This document shows positions 17,044 through 26,619 of a stretch of 64,000 nucleotides of DNA, in pieces; the first letter of the stretch is position 1, and every line of letters starts with the position of its first letter. The position numbers were made by a program, and so were the translations under genes. Under the pieces are notes generated by a model. It was not told the DNA's origin, did no database searches, and worked only from the letters and a program-made list of their open reading frames with translations. The stretch spans positions 186,001-250,000 of the forward strand of contig NZ_JBKEIT010000003.1 in NCBI RefSeq assembly GCF_046365375.1, written 5' to 3'. The DNA comes from Butyricimonas muris (GTDB lineage: Bacteria; Bacteroidota; Bacteroidia; Bacteroidales; Marinifilaceae).

Positions 17044-18389
17044 CTTTTAAAGTGCTGGCGTAAATAGTACGATACGATAATGGCAAAGGTAATCAATTCC
17101 GTGAACGGTACCGCCAGCCATATCCCTTTTATTCCCCAGAGGAGCGGGAGGCTGACAAAGCACACGGTGATGATAACAATACCCCGGAGAACGGTAAAGA
17201 ACGTCGCTTGCTTGAATTTCTCGATGCTCTGGAAATACCCGATACACACGATGTTAAGCGCGAAGAACAGGAAGCCGAGTGCGAAGTAGGGGATGCCCTG
17301 TATGGCAATTTCCCGCGCGTTACCCGTGCTGCCGAGGAAGAGGGACACCACCGCGGGGCATAGCACAATGGTCACAAGACAAGCCAGAGCCCCGCAAATG
17401 ATAGCGAATTTCAACGAGAGCCGGAATGCCTGCTTCACCCGTATCCATTGTCCCGCGCCGTAGTTGTAACTGATGATCGGTTGGGTGGATTGCGCGATGG
17501 CGTTGTTTACCATGAAAACAATCGGGAACCAGTAGCAGGCAACGCTATACGCCGCCACGCCGTCCTCTCCGAGATAATGGATGAAAACGTAGTTACCGAC
17601 GAGCATCATGCAGGCAATGGCGGCCTCGTTGAGGAATGCCGAGAAGCCCAGTTTTATCATGTACCCGATATTTCTTATCGTCAAGCGTATGCTTTTGAGG
17701 GAAAATTTCGGGCGGTAAAGATACAATACCTTGTTATATTTAAGCAGGTAAACCAGTATCATGATACTCCCGACCACGACCGAGATTACCGAAGCGATGG
17801 CGGCTCCCGCCAAACCGAGCTGCAACGGGAACACGAGGACATAGTCCAGCACTAGATTTATTGCCGCGGGAACGGCACTACACATCATGGCGAACGTCGG
17901 GGAACCGTCCAGACGAATGACAAACAATCCCACGCTCAATAGCATATTACAGGCAAGGAAAGGCACGATCCAATTCATGTATTCCAACACGAGAGGCAGC
18001 AAGAGGTCGGAACTGCCGAGCAGGTAAGCCATGTCTGTTCTGAATAGCATGACCAAGGCGCACAGCAGAACCGTGATACTTAACGATACGGTAATTGCCT
18101 GCGTGATATTTATACTGGCAACTTTCACCTTGTTGTGTGCCAAGTGGATGGATGCGACGATAGAAGCCCCGACGCCGAACATAAGACCGATACCCGCCGA
18201 CAACATGAAGAACGGGGCAACGATGTTTACCGCCGCGAGCGCGTCGCTCCCCACGCCGCGTCCCACAAATATCCCGTCGATAATCGTGATCGTGGCCGAA
18301 AGAACCATCCCCAACAAGGTGGGAATAAACATCTTGCGAAATAACTTGGGAATATTCATCGTCCCGAAATCAATACTGTCCTGCATCAT
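17040..18389 (-). CDS. MATE-family multidrug efflux transporter
   Basis: A 449-residue membrane protein with about 12 hydrophobic helices and MATE-type features, such as FVGRGVGSDALAAVNIVAPFFML in the first repeat and QSTQPIISYNYGAGQ in the second. It exports organic cations or drugs using a sodium or proton gradient. The ATG at 18389 is chosen because the promoter element at 18417-18424 covers the longer frame's TTG start. It is the first gene of a two-gene unit with the Crp-family regulator. Confidence 0.9.
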   Translation of the reverse strand: MMQDSIDFGTMNIPKLFRKMFIPTLLGMVLSATITIIDGIFVGRGVGSDALAAVNIVAPFFMLSAGIGLMFGVGASIVASIHLAHNKVKVASINITQAITVSLSITVLLCALVMLFRTDMAYLLGSSDLLLPLVLEYMNWIVPFLACNMLLSVGLFVIRLDGSPTFAMMCSAVPAAINLVLDYVLVFPLQLGLAGAAIASVISVVVGSIMILVYLLKYNKVLYLYRPKFSLKSIRLTIRNIGYMIKLGFSAFLNEAAIACMMLVGNYVFIHYLGEDGVAAYSVACYWFPIVFMVNNAIAQSTQPIISYNYGAGQWIRVKQAFRLSLKFAIICGALACLVTIVLCPAVVSLFLGSTGNAREIAIQGIPYFALGFLFFALNIVCIGYFQSIEKFKQATFFTVLRGIVIITVCFVSLPLLWGIKGIWLAVPFTELITFAIIVSYYLRQHFKR

Positions 18390-18416
18390 AATCTTTTCGT
18401 TTTTTATTTCCGGCTG

Positions 18417-18424
18417 CAAAGGTA
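18417..18424 (-). promoter_or_regulatory. Promoter -7 element of the MATE-Crp operon
   Basis: TACCTTTG on the minus strand matches TAnnTTTG and lies about 28 bases upstream of the ATG at 18389. Confidence 0.55.
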
Positions 18425-18483
18425 CGGCTATGATCTTTGGGAAAAGTTACCTTTATGGTAAAAAAGCGGGGAAAATATATTTA

Positions 18484-18642
18484 GTTCATAAAGTTTATAA
18501 AGTTCATAAAGTTCATAAGGTTTATAAAGTTCGTAGACCCCTGCGGGGTGCTTTGTTTGCGGCAACTCAAACTGCCGATTAGCATTGTCCGAAGGACATC
18601 CGTTACTTTATAAACCTTATAAACCTTATGAACTTTATAAAC
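18484..18642. repeat. Inverted array of 9-bp GTTCATAAA repeats (copy 1)
   Basis: Six 9-base units of the form GTTCATAAA or GTTTATAAA run from 18484 to 18537. Four units in the opposite orientation (TTTATAAAC, CTTATAAAC, CTTATGAAC, TTTATAAAC) run from 18607 to 18642. The 70-base centre has small hairpins (CCCCTGCGGGG, GTCCGAAGGAC). The arms would fold into a long stem. The last unit supplies the TAA stop and last codons of the nitronate monooxygenase gene. Confidence 0.75.
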
Positions 18643-19723
18643 TCAATGAAAAGTCCGCCTTTAGTTTGGCGATAACTTCTTTCACGCTGCTGATCTTATT
18701 CGCCAAGTAGGCGTTCTGACCGGCGAAAGCGTATCCTTCCTTTAGGTTTCCGATTGCAGCATTGTAAAGCGCCTTGATAATGCAGTAAGGGCTTTTGGTG
18801 TAGTCGCAAGTTTTGATGCAATGGAAAGGACAGGATTTAGGTTTCTTTTTACCCTCGGCAACGTCCCGGATAAACTCCCCGTCGAAAGCACGACCGGGCA
18901 TTCCTACCGGACTTTGAATGATGCGAACGTCTTTTTTATCCGAGTGAATGTACACTTCTTTAAATTCCGTGGAGGCATCGCACTCTTCCGTGGGTACGAA
19001 GATGGAACCCATTTGTGCTGCCGAGGCGCCGAGTTTCAAGAACCGGGCAATGTCTTTTCCGGTGGATATACCCCCGGCGGCAATAACCGGAATGTTTTTC
19101 TGTTCGGCGTAACTTTTCGCTATTTCCACTACTTCCGGGATCAAATGTTCGAGAGAGTAATTTTCATCCTCGATTTGTTCCTTTTTGAAACCCAAGTGTC
19201 CGCCGGCTTTCGGACCTTCCACCACGAGTGCATCGGGAAGATAGTTGTAATTCGTCAACCATTTTTCGCAAATCAGCTTTGCTGCCCGTGCCGAGGATAC
19301 GATGGGTACCAGCATGGTTTTGCTGTCCTTTGTCAAGAATGACGGGAGATTCAACGGAAGCCCCGCCCCGGCAAAGATAACGTCGGCTTTCTCCGCGATA
19401 GCCGTCCGCACCATATCCGAAAAGTTGGAAAGGGCTACCATGATATTCACGCCGATAACACCGTATGTTTTTTCACGGGCTTTCCGAAGTTCCTCGCTAA
19501 GCCCGTAAATGCATTTTTCCAGATAATTCCCTTTGAATTGAGGGTAAAGGAGTCCTAATCCCGCTGCCGAGATAACTCCGACTCCGCCCTCGTTAGCCAC
19601 GGCGGAAGCCAGTTTGTTCAATGATACACCGACACCCATACCGCCCTGTATAATAGGCAGCTTGATCTCGTATTTACCAATAAAAAATGATTTCATTTTT
19701 ACAACATCGTTGATATTTAACAT
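18635..19723 (-). CDS. Nitronate monooxygenase / NAD(P)H-dependent flavin oxidoreductase
   Basis: A 362-residue FMN-dependent TIM-barrel protein of the 2-nitropropane dioxygenase family. It shows the IIQGGMGVGVSL start, the PVIAAGGISTGKDIARFLKLGASAAQMGS phosphate-binding region, and a C-terminal cysteine-rich segment (CPFHCIKTCDYTKSPYC). Members oxidise alkyl nitronates or act in fatty-acid enoyl reduction (FabK-like); I cannot decide between these from sequence. A second ATG ten codons in (19696) may be the true start. The stop codon lies inside a 9-bp repeat. Confidence 0.85.
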   Translation of the reverse strand: MLNINDVVKMKSFFIGKYEIKLPIIQGGMGVGVSLNKLASAVANEGGVGVISAAGLGLLYPQFKGNYLEKCIYGLSEELRKAREKTYGVIGVNIMVALSNFSDMVRTAIAEKADVIFAGAGLPLNLPSFLTKDSKTMLVPIVSSARAAKLICEKWLTNYNYLPDALVVEGPKAGGHLGFKKEQIEDENYSLEHLIPEVVEIAKSYAEQKNIPVIAAGGISTGKDIARFLKLGASAAQMGSIFVPTEECDASTEFKEVYIHSDKKDVRIIQSPVGMPGRAFDGEFIRDVAEGKKKPKSCPFHCIKTCDYTKSPYCIIKALYNAAIGNLKEGYAFAGQNAYLANKISSVKEVIAKLKADFSLSL

Positions 19724-20046
19724 GTGCCCTTTTCAGTCCGCACGACAGTTTTTTTGGGCTATTACTAACAAAACAAGGAAAGTTCTACTGGTCTGATTCA
19801 ACGATGAAAAAAGAGCGGATGTCACCAGTCCGACAAAAATACATACGATAACGATCAGAATAAACTTACACTGTTCACGGTGTAAAGGTAATAATAAATT
19901 TATGAAATATACTAGCTTTAGGCTAAATAAGTTGATGAGGGTACACGGAAAAACGGTATAAATTCACTACATTTGGACTTTATAACATGGATAGTAGATC
20001 GATACAATTGCAACCGGTTGATTGATAATATCTAATTTGAAGCGAG
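19724..20046. other. Intergenic region between divergent genes
   Basis: No gene is seen in these 323 bases. A TACATTTG element at 19968-19975 probably drives the acetyltransferase gene. A TACCTTTA-like element on the minus strand near 19883-19890 may drive the oxidoreductase. Confidence 0.5.
19968..19975 (+). promoter_or_regulatory. Promoter -7 element of the YoaP-like gene
   Basis: TACATTTG matches TAnnTTTG, 71 bases before the ATG at 20047. Confidence 0.45.
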
Positions 20047-20802
20047 ATGCACATGAATACTGATTTTGTAAACTTAACAACAGAGAACCTGACCAACGAG
20101 CATTTATGCTGCATCATCCGCAGTAAAAAGCCCCATCAGGGTATTGACGCCAAACGACAATGGCTCTCGGACAGGCTGAGTGAAGGTCATGTCTTTAGAA
20201 AATTGAACGCGAAGGCTACGGTTTTTATTGAATACGCTCCTCTTGAAACGGCTTGGGTTCCCGTGATTGGAAACAATTATTATTACGTCTATTGCTTGTG
20301 GGTTCTTGGTAGTGATAAGGGAAAAGGGTATGGAAAATTACTGATGGAGTATTGTTTGGCTGATGCCAAAGAGAAAGGTAAATCCGGCATTTGTATGCTC
20401 GGGGCAAAGAAGCAAAAATCTTGGCTTTCCGACCAATCATTCGCGAAGAAATTCGGCTTCGAGGTTGTTGATGTTACCGATGATGGATATGAATTGCTTG
20501 CACTTTCTTTTGACGGAACAATACCGGCGTTCGCGCCAAATGCCAAAAAGCAGAAGATTGAAAGCAACGTGCTGACAATTTATTACGATATGCAATGTCC
20601 CTATATCTATCAAAAAATCGAGCTCATAAAACAGTATTGTGAAACGAACAACGTTCCCGTGTCTTTAATTCAAGTGGATACGTTGCAAAAAGCAAAGGAA
20701 TTACCTTGCGTTTTCAATAACTGGGGAGTGTTTTATAAAGGAAATTTTGAGACAGTGAATTTGCTGGATGTCAGCTATTTGGGTAGAATTCTCAAAAAAT
20801 GA
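20047..20802 (+). CDS. YoaP-like GNAT acetyltransferase
   Basis: A 251-residue protein. The N-terminal part is a GNAT acyltransferase with the acetyl-CoA loop KGKGYGKLLMEY (near residue 95). The C-terminal part (about 180-251) begins with YYDMQCPYIYQKIELIKQYC, a thioredoxin-like CPYI motif characteristic of the YoaP domain. The substrate is unknown in this family. An ATG two codons later is an equally possible start. It stands alone, convergent to the decayed lipoprotein gene. Confidence 0.78.
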   Translation: MHMNTDFVNLTTENLTNEHLCCIIRSKKPHQGIDAKRQWLSDRLSEGHVFRKLNAKATVFIEYAPLETAWVPVIGNNYYYVYCLWVLGSDKGKGYGKLLMEYCLADAKEKGKSGICMLGAKKQKSWLSDQSFAKKFGFEVVDVTDDGYELLALSFDGTIPAFAPNAKKQKIESNVLTIYYDMQCPYIYQKIELIKQYCETNNVPVSLIQVDTLQKAKELPCVFNNWGVFYKGNFETVNLLDVSYLGRILKK

Positions 20803-20920
20803 AATTATCATTTTAGCTTTTTCTCGTTGATAATCGTCATGTAACTGGCTGCTTGATATATTTATATACATTCAAGCAGCCTTGCTATTTAGAATTGGAC
20901 AACAGGTTATTTATTCGTTT

Positions 20921-21920
20921 TTATATTTGTACACGACTGCTAATATTCCATGAGTATTCATATTGAAAATCATGCGAATCCTTCAGTTTTAGTACATAAG
21001 TGCGATCTTTGCTAAATAACATTGAAATTTGTTCTCCTGAACGGAGCGTACCCTTTCTTGGAAATCCTCCCCCCATGTATTCTGTAATTTCATAAGAACA
21101 AGAATAGCCACTATAATTCTGGAATCGAATGTTATAGTCATAATTGTAATAATCATCACAAAGTAGCTCAAAGCCAATAGGAAGGTTAAACAAGGCATCA
21201 TCTGAGCCAATTGTGTTTACAGGATCGTAATCTTGCGTTTTAAAAAGAACGTACCCGTATGCTCCGTCACCCATGCCACAATTTATGGTCCATCCCCATG
21301 ATGTCTTCTGTCCGGGAGTTGATAATGGAGCAGTAACCTCTCTTTCCTCGTAAGAAGATATTAGAAAACCAGAAAGAGCGAAACTAATTCCTTTACTCGC
21401 TTCATTAAAGCGAGCACTCCACGAGAGAGAGGCTGCACCTGCTTCTGCAACAATTGTTTTTGGACCGGTAAACTGGCATTAAGGGATTGCAATGTACCGA
21501 TGTTGTACGTGCTATAAAGTACATTGAATGTCGTGTATTTACCATTTCCACGTGATAGAGAACTTGTTGTTTCCTCTTTGTCGCTTGGCATTTGAATAAT
21601 TCCTCCTTCTTCTTTTGTTTTGTCTAATTCTTGGTTCAAGTATTTAACAGCTTCAACAACGTCATTGTATTCTTTTTTTGTCGCACCCAAGCGTTGTGCT
21701 TCGTCTAAAGATAAATAAAAGAATAACGCTCTCCATCAATTTTAACTGATTTGGCTATCGTTTTCAAGCTTTCCGGTAAAACATCTTTATCCGAGTTAAA
21801 TAACGGGTTCGTTTTGAGGATTGAAGAATTTATCTCTGTTTCTTCAATTATTCCACACTTTTCATCAGAATTGCATGAAAATAATAAAGCTGCAATAATA
21901 AGTAATAATAGTGTTTTCAT
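20921..21920 (-). pseudogene. Lipoprotein gene broken by two frameshifts
   Basis: Three consecutive minus-strand frames together encode one plausible protein. The first (from ATG 21920) has a lipoprotein signal ending in LLFSCNSD and runs to a stop at 21705. The second continues from about 21715 with SLDEAQRLGATKKEYNDVV. The third takes over near 21450, with GPKTIVAEAGAASLSW and then residues to a stop at 20921. Protein-like sequence continues without a gap across each change of frame, so this looks like recent decay (or sequence error) rather than three small genes. No family was recognised. It follows a secreted-protein gene by four bases, suggesting a former two-gene unit. Confidence 0.65.
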
Positions 21921-21924
21921 AACG

Positions 21925-22602
21925 CTAAGATTTTGATTGATGTTTTGTTTCAAATCTTTCGAGTGATTCATAAAATGCTCTTTTTAAACGATTGTATAAC
22001 CTGTTGTCCCCATCCAGTAACTTGAAATAACAATCCTGAAAAAAAATTGTGGACATTCCATCCTTGTATATTCTTTCATCTATTATTAAATTTTCGGCTT
22101 GAGCGTTAATCGCGTTTACAGCTTGAAAGTTATTTACTATTTCACCATACTCATCTTCTGTCATTCCTATTTCCATAAGATTTTCTTTAGTTGTTCCTAT
22201 AACGAACTGTTTATCTTTAACATGGATATAATACATGGCCACGCAAGTGTAAATTTTATAGTTCGTCCATAAATCTTTCATGATGTTTTTCTGTTTGATA
22301 TTCATGTTTTTAAGAAAACTATTCATTATTCTAATGTAAAATTCCGTGAATTCAACGTATTCTACCGGTAAGGATTTTATAGCTTCTGCATTCTGAGGAT
22401 TTAGTATTAATGTATCTTCTTGATACACGGGACGCAATATTCGACTATACTCTAATCGAGTTTTTAGTTCATCTGTTGTTAATTTTTCCCCTTCAATCGT
22501 GCATAGAATACGTGTGGGTCTGCTTAATTTGACCTTCTCTTCTTGGGTAAACCCAATCTGGGCGTTTGTAGCGATCAGAAATAATAATAATAACTTTTTC
22601 AT
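21925..22602 (-). CDS. Secreted protein of unknown function
   Basis: A 225-residue protein with an N-terminal signal peptide (about 1-20, ending near GFTQ). The mature part is polar and mostly helical, without recognisable motifs. I do not recognise the family. It is AT-rich compared with the surrounding housekeeping genes. It lies just upstream of the broken lipoprotein gene, so the two may be remnants of a small acquired module. Confidence 0.6.
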   Translation of the reverse strand: MKKLLLLFLIATNAQIGFTQEEKVKLSRPTRILCTIEGEKLTTDELKTRLEYSRILRPVYQEDTLILNPQNAEAIKSLPVEYVEFTEFYIRIMNSFLKNMNIKQKNIMKDLWTNYKIYTCVAMYYIHVKDKQFVIGTTKENLMEIGMTEDEYGEIVNNFQAVNAINAQAENLIIDERIYKDGMSTIFFQDCYFKLLDGDNRLYNRLKRAFYESLERFETKHQSKS

Positions 22603-23055
22603 AGATTGATTATTTTTAAAATTAAAATAAAAATGTAGTCTTGGTTACGTGATGATGACACTTGAAACGGAAAAAGGAGGTATGTATGGTACCCGAAAAG
22701 TGTGTATTGTTTTGCTATTATGTAGCTATATGGCTGTAAATGCATGTGTTGTGTGGTGGCGCGATGAGAACTATTTTTTTTGTTTTTATAAAAGGTAACC
22801 TTTAAAGATGTAAAGGTGGATTATGATTACTGTATCAAGTTATTCACGTTAACCACGGATTCTTGTAAGGAGCGAAATCTGTTTGAAAAGTTGAGATTTG
22901 TCAATCCGTGTGCACTTTTTCTCTTCATTTTTTCATCCTCGAATTAGCGCACTTTCTTTTACTTTGAAATGCATTAATTCTGCATCTGGAAAAAGAAAAA
23001 CCTCAGCATTTCTTCTAAAATACGGAGGTTTACGTTATTTTTTTCTCTTGATATG
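22603..23055. other. Intergenic region upstream of tRNA genes
   Basis: These 453 bases hold no convincing gene. A 70-codon plus-strand frame here runs into the tRNA and is not credible. No strong promoter or hairpin was seen. Confidence 0.5.
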
Positions 23056-23129
23056 CGGTCTGGACGGGACTCGAACCCGCGACCCCATGCGTGACAGGCA
23101 TGTATTCTAACCAGCTGAACTACCAGACC
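23056..23129 (-). tRNA. tRNA-Asp (GTC), copy A
   Basis: The minus strand folds as a 74-base tRNA with acceptor stem GGTCTGG/CCAGACC, a GTTCGAGTCC T-loop, anticodon GTC in CTGTCAC, and discriminator G. No CCA is encoded. Confidence 0.93.
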
Positions 23130-23157
23130 AAATAGTTTTTTCTTCAATAATAAAAGG

Positions 23158-23231
23158 CGGTCCGGACGGGACTCGAACCCGCGACCCCATGCGTGACAGG
23201 CATGTATTCTAACCAGCTGAACTACCGAACC
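23158..23231 (-). tRNA. tRNA-Asp (GTC), copy B
   Basis: A second 74-base tRNA-Asp with the same anticodon GTC. It matches copy A except in the acceptor stem, which is GGTTCGG/CCGGACC and includes a U-G wobble pair. It lies 28 bases from copy A and is transcribed first. Confidence 0.93.
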
Positions 23232-23479
23232 TTTTTTTGCATCAAACAACCGCTGTTGTTCTCAATTGCGGTGCAAAGATAGGTAGTTTTTCTTATTCTG
23301 CAACATTTTGATACCGAAAAATAGAAAAAAAATACGATTTCACTAAAGTTTGAGTGTTTCGGAACGCTTATGGATAAAGGAATACAGGATATTCTTATTG
23401 AGAATGAAATGGTTAAATGCAAAAGTGATAAATCATCTCTAAAATTTCAGTTTCAGTGATTGAAGTTTAATTTTTTCCT

Positions 23480-23487
23480 TATATTTG
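23480..23487 (+). promoter_or_regulatory. gcvH promoter -7 element
   Basis: TATATTTG is an exact TAnnTTTG match 43 bases before the ATG at 23530. It removes the longer frame that would start at 23485. Confidence 0.6.
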
Positions 23488-23529
23488 TGCCTTATAATAA
23501 TTGTCAAATTTAAATTAACTTATAAGATA

Positions 23530-23904
23530 ATGAACGTACCTGCAGAATTAAAGTACACTAAAGAACACGAATGGATTCGTGTTGAAGGTGAAGAAGCATA
23601 TGTTGGTATTACTGACTATGCACAAAGTCAATTAGGCGATATCGTGTTTGTTGAGGTTGAAACAGAAGGTGATGAGCTGGAAGCTGGTGATACTTTTGGA
23701 AGTATCGAGGCTGTAAAGACAGTTTCCGACCTGTATATGCCGATTTCCGGAGAGGTTTTGGAATTTAACTCTGAGTTGGAAGATCAACCTGACCTCGTGA
23801 ACAAAGATCCTTATGGAAAAGGTTGGATTATCAAAGTAAAGGTTGATGACGAAGCACAATTAGACGGTTTGTTGAGCGCTGACGCTTATAAGGCATCTAT
23901 CTAA
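23530..23904 (+). CDS. gcvH: Glycine cleavage system H protein
   Basis: A 124-residue lipoyl-carrier protein that shuttles the aminomethyl group between the P and T proteins in glycine breakdown. The lipoylated lysine is K63 in the FGSIEAVKTVSDL motif, and the HEWIRVEG and GKGWI segments are typical. Length is normal for the family. No other gcv gene is adjacent. It has its own promoter and terminator, so it is a single-gene transcript. Confidence 0.95.
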   Translation: MNVPAELKYTKEHEWIRVEGEEAYVGITDYAQSQLGDIVFVEVETEGDELEAGDTFGSIEAVKTVSDLYMPISGEVLEFNSELEDQPDLVNKDPYGKGWIIKVKVDDEAQLDGLLSADAYKASI

Positions 23905-23932
23905 TTTTTTTGATAAGACAAGGACTGTATGC

Positions 23933-23969
23933 GTTATCTCTTTCGGGGTAATGGATACAGTCTTTTTTT
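23933..23969 (+). terminator. gcvH: gcvH terminator
   Basis: The arms GACTGTAT (23933-23940) and ATACAGTC (23955-23962) pair perfectly and are followed by seven T residues. Confidence 0.75.
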
Positions 23970-24030
23970 ATTTCGTGATTTGATGATTTATGATTTTAAC
24001 GGTTGAAGGTTGAGTTGGTAATGTGTGACA

Positions 24031-24058
24031 TTTTCAATTTTCAATTTTCAATTTTCAA
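24031..24058 (+). repeat. Four tandem TTTTCAA heptamers
   Basis: TTTTCAA is repeated four times without interruption just before glmM. The reverse form (TTGAAAA) appears in scattered copies near 60742-60762. Confidence 0.7.
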
Positions 24059-24067
24059 TTGCTTGTT

Positions 24068-25450
24068 ATGACTTTAATAAAATCTATATCCGGTATTCGC
24101 GGCACGGTTGGGGGACAACCGGGAGATAATCTCACTCCGTTGGATATCGTGAAATTTGTTTCCGCGTATGCCACTTGGCTAAAAATCGGTGCCAGGAAAG
24201 AGAAGGCGAAGATAGTGTTAGGACGCGATGCCCGTATTTCCGGTGATATGTACGCTAAACTCGTGGAAGCCACTTTGTGCGGCTTGGGGCATGACGTGGT
24301 GAATATCGGGTTGGCGACCACGCCGACAACGGAAATTGCCGTGACGGCTGAAGGGGCTGACGGGGGAATTATCTTGACCGCGAGCCATAACCCGAAACAA
24401 TGGAATGCTTTGAAATTGTTGAATAACCGGGGTGAATTTTTGTCTGCCGAGGATGGGGCACAAATTCTTCAGATGGCAGAAAAAGAGTCGTTCGAGTATG
24501 CCGAGGTGGATGATTTGGGAACGGTTACTTGTAAAGATTACACGGACTACCATATCCGGCACGTGCTGGATCTGAAATTAGTAAATCCGGAAGCTATTGC
24601 CAAAGCTAACTTGAAAGTGGTGGTAGATGCCGTGAATTCGGTCGGGGGAACGGTGATTCCCGCTTTGTTACGTGCCTTGGGCGTGAAAGAAGTGGTGGAA
24701 TTGAATTGTGAACCTACCGGGCATTTCAGTCATAACCCGGAACCGATACCGGAGAATCTGACCCAGATATCGGAAAAGATCAAAGAATGTGGTGCAGACC
24801 TTGGAATTGTGGTAGACCCGGATGTGGATCGTCTCGCGTTGGTTTGCGAGAACGGGGAGATGTTCGTGGAGGAGTACACGCTGGTTGCTGTTGCTGATTA
24901 CGTATTGAAGCATACCCCCGGAAACACGGTATCCAATCTCTCTTCCTCCCGTGCGTTGCGTGACGTGACGCTGGCTCACGGGCAGAGTTACAGTGCCGCT
25001 GCCGTTGGGGAAGTGAACGTGGTCGCCAAAATGAAAGAAACACATACCGTGATCGGTGGTGAGGGTAACGGAGGAGTCATTTACCCGGAAAGTCATTACG
25101 GACGTGATGCCTTGGTGGGTGTTGGGCTGTTCCTTTCTCATTTCGTGGCGGAGGGAAAGACAATGACAGCATTGAAGGCTACCTACCCCCAATATTTTAT
25201 CTCCAAGAATAAATTGACTCTTTCTCCCGACATGAATGTCGATAAGATTCTGGAAGGGTTGAAGCAAAAATACGCTTCGGAAGAGATTACCGATATTGAT
25301 GGCGTGAAAATTGATTTCAAAGACGGGTGGGTACACCTGCGGAAGTCTAATACGGAACCGATTATCCGTATTTATTCCGAGTCAAAAGACGAAGCTGCCG
25401 CCAATCAATTGGCAGAAGAAGTGATAAAGGTTGCACAGAGTTTGTGCTAA
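24068..25450 (+). CDS. glmM: Phosphoglucosamine mutase
   Basis: A 460-residue alpha-D-phosphohexomutase. The phospho-serine is S106 in TASHNP, the metal loop is DPDVDR (near residue 240), and the C-terminal phosphate-binding loop is RKSNTEPIIRIYSES. In Bacteroidetes this family converts glucosamine-6-phosphate to glucosamine-1-phosphate for peptidoglycan and lipopolysaccharide; phosphomannomutase activity is a possible alternative. The ATG at 24068 is used because the frame's earlier start lies in the heptamer repeat. Confidence 0.86.
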   Translation: MTLIKSISGIRGTVGGQPGDNLTPLDIVKFVSAYATWLKIGARKEKAKIVLGRDARISGDMYAKLVEATLCGLGHDVVNIGLATTPTTEIAVTAEGADGGIILTASHNPKQWNALKLLNNRGEFLSAEDGAQILQMAEKESFEYAEVDDLGTVTCKDYTDYHIRHVLDLKLVNPEAIAKANLKVVVDAVNSVGGTVIPALLRALGVKEVVELNCEPTGHFSHNPEPIPENLTQISEKIKECGADLGIVVDPDVDRLALVCENGEMFVEEYTLVAVADYVLKHTPGNTVSNLSSSRALRDVTLAHGQSYSAAAVGEVNVVAKMKETHTVIGGEGNGGVIYPESHYGRDALVGVGLFLSHFVAEGKTMTALKATYPQYFISKNKLTLSPDMNVDKILEGLKQKYASEEITDIDGVKIDFKDGWVHLRKSNTEPIIRIYSESKDEAAANQLAEEVIKVAQSLC

Positions 25451-25689
25451 TAGGAAATCTTTTAATCTCGAATTGCCGGAGGAAGTGTTTGTTGGGAATG
25501 TTTTGTTGATATTGGTACCGTAATCCGGATTATTTTTTTGTCTATTCAGATGTTAATATGCTGAATGATTGCATGAAAAAATATTTCACGGTTGCGGTAC
25601 ACAATATCGTTAAACTATGTATGTTTGTATTGTTTTAAATACAAAAACAAACCATGATAAAGGAGAGATTCTGAGTGAATCTGGCAATT

Positions 25690-26292
25690 ATGAAAACAAG
25701 TATAAGCGATTTACCCCGATCGGAGAGTCAGGGAAATGAGTTCTTAATGTTACGGAAGAAAGCGCGTGAAGTGAGGATAGAAGGGGACGGATTTGTCGTG
25801 CGCGAATGGCGGTTCTCGGATTGCGATTCATTAGCCGAGAATGCCGACAATGAAAAGATCTGGAATAACGTGATGGATCACTTTCCGCATCCGTACACGA
25901 AACAAGATGCTTTTGATTATATCAGTATGGTTCATGTTTTACCCGCCCCACCGACACGGTTTGCCATTGAGGTAGACGGAAAGGCGGTAGGAAGTATCGG
26001 GTTCGGCTCCGAGGGCGATATTGAACGTGTGACCGCCGAGATCGGTTATTGGCTGGGCGAGCCTTACTGGGGAAGAGGTATCATGCACAAGGTTGTGGCT
26101 GCCGTTACCCGATACGCCTTTGAAACCTTTGGTTATCAGAAACTATACGCCCTCGTGTTCGATTACAACCCCGGTTCTATGCGGGTATTGGAAAAAGCAG
26201 GCTACAAACTGGAAGCCGTCCTGCACAAAGCCGCTGTTAAAAACGGCAAGGTGATCGATTTCTACTATTACAGTGTTATGAGAGAAGATTGA
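25690..26292 (+). CDS. RimJ/RimL-like GNAT acetyltransferase
   Basis: A 200-residue GNAT protein. The acetyl-CoA-binding region is YWLGEPYWGRGIMHKVVAAV (near 120-140), followed by VFDYNPGSMRVLEKAGYKLE, typical of the RimJ/RimL group that acetylates protein N-termini or small amines. The substrate is unknown. The ATG at 25690 is preferred over the GTG five codons earlier. It is followed at once by a 9-bp repeat array. Confidence 0.82.
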   Translation: MKTSISDLPRSESQGNEFLMLRKKAREVRIEGDGFVVREWRFSDCDSLAENADNEKIWNNVMDHFPHPYTKQDAFDYISMVHVLPAPPTRFAIEVDGKAVGSIGFGSEGDIERVTAEIGYWLGEPYWGRGIMHKVVAAVTRYAFETFGYQKLYALVFDYNPGSMRVLEKAGYKLEAVLHKAAVKNGKVIDFYYYSVMRED

Positions 26293-26297
26293 TATAG

Positions 26298-26427
26298 GTC
26301 TGTAAAGTCCATAAGGCCCATAAAGTCCATAAGGTCACGGGTGTCCTGCGGACAAAGTTTATTGATAGCTTATGCTATCATGATTAAACATCCTACGTAC
26401 CTTATAGACTTTACAGACCTTATGAAC
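26298..26427. repeat. Inverted array of 9-bp repeats (copy 2)
   Basis: Four units (GTCTGTAAA, GTCCATAAG, GCCCATAAA, GTCCATAAG) at 26298-26333 face three inverted units (CTTATAGAC, TTTACAGAC, CTTATGAAC) at 26401-26427. The unit is a variant of copy 1. The centre again has a GTCCTGCGGAC hairpin. The remaining bases to 26619 hold no gene; they contain only the upstream region of the sigma factor. Confidence 0.7.
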
Positions 26428-26619
26428 TAAGCGAAGCTTACTATAGCCCTTCTTTTGCTCTTTTGCGCTTGTCGAGTGCTATACCTACGATTCTGCTTCG
26501 AAGACAGTAGTTCTTTAAGGTGGGGAATGTCTTTTGACTCGTCAATTTGAAAAAAAGTAGACTAGATATAATGCATTATTGTAATATATTTATTTAATTT
26601 GTAGAATTAACGGGCATGT

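Noticed and set aside
18484..18642. CRISPR array
   Set aside because: The units are 9 bases, contiguous and without spacers, and no cas genes are present.
22898..23110. 70-codon plus-strand frame ending in the tRNA region
   Set aside because: It overlaps tRNA-Asp and has no protein-like character.
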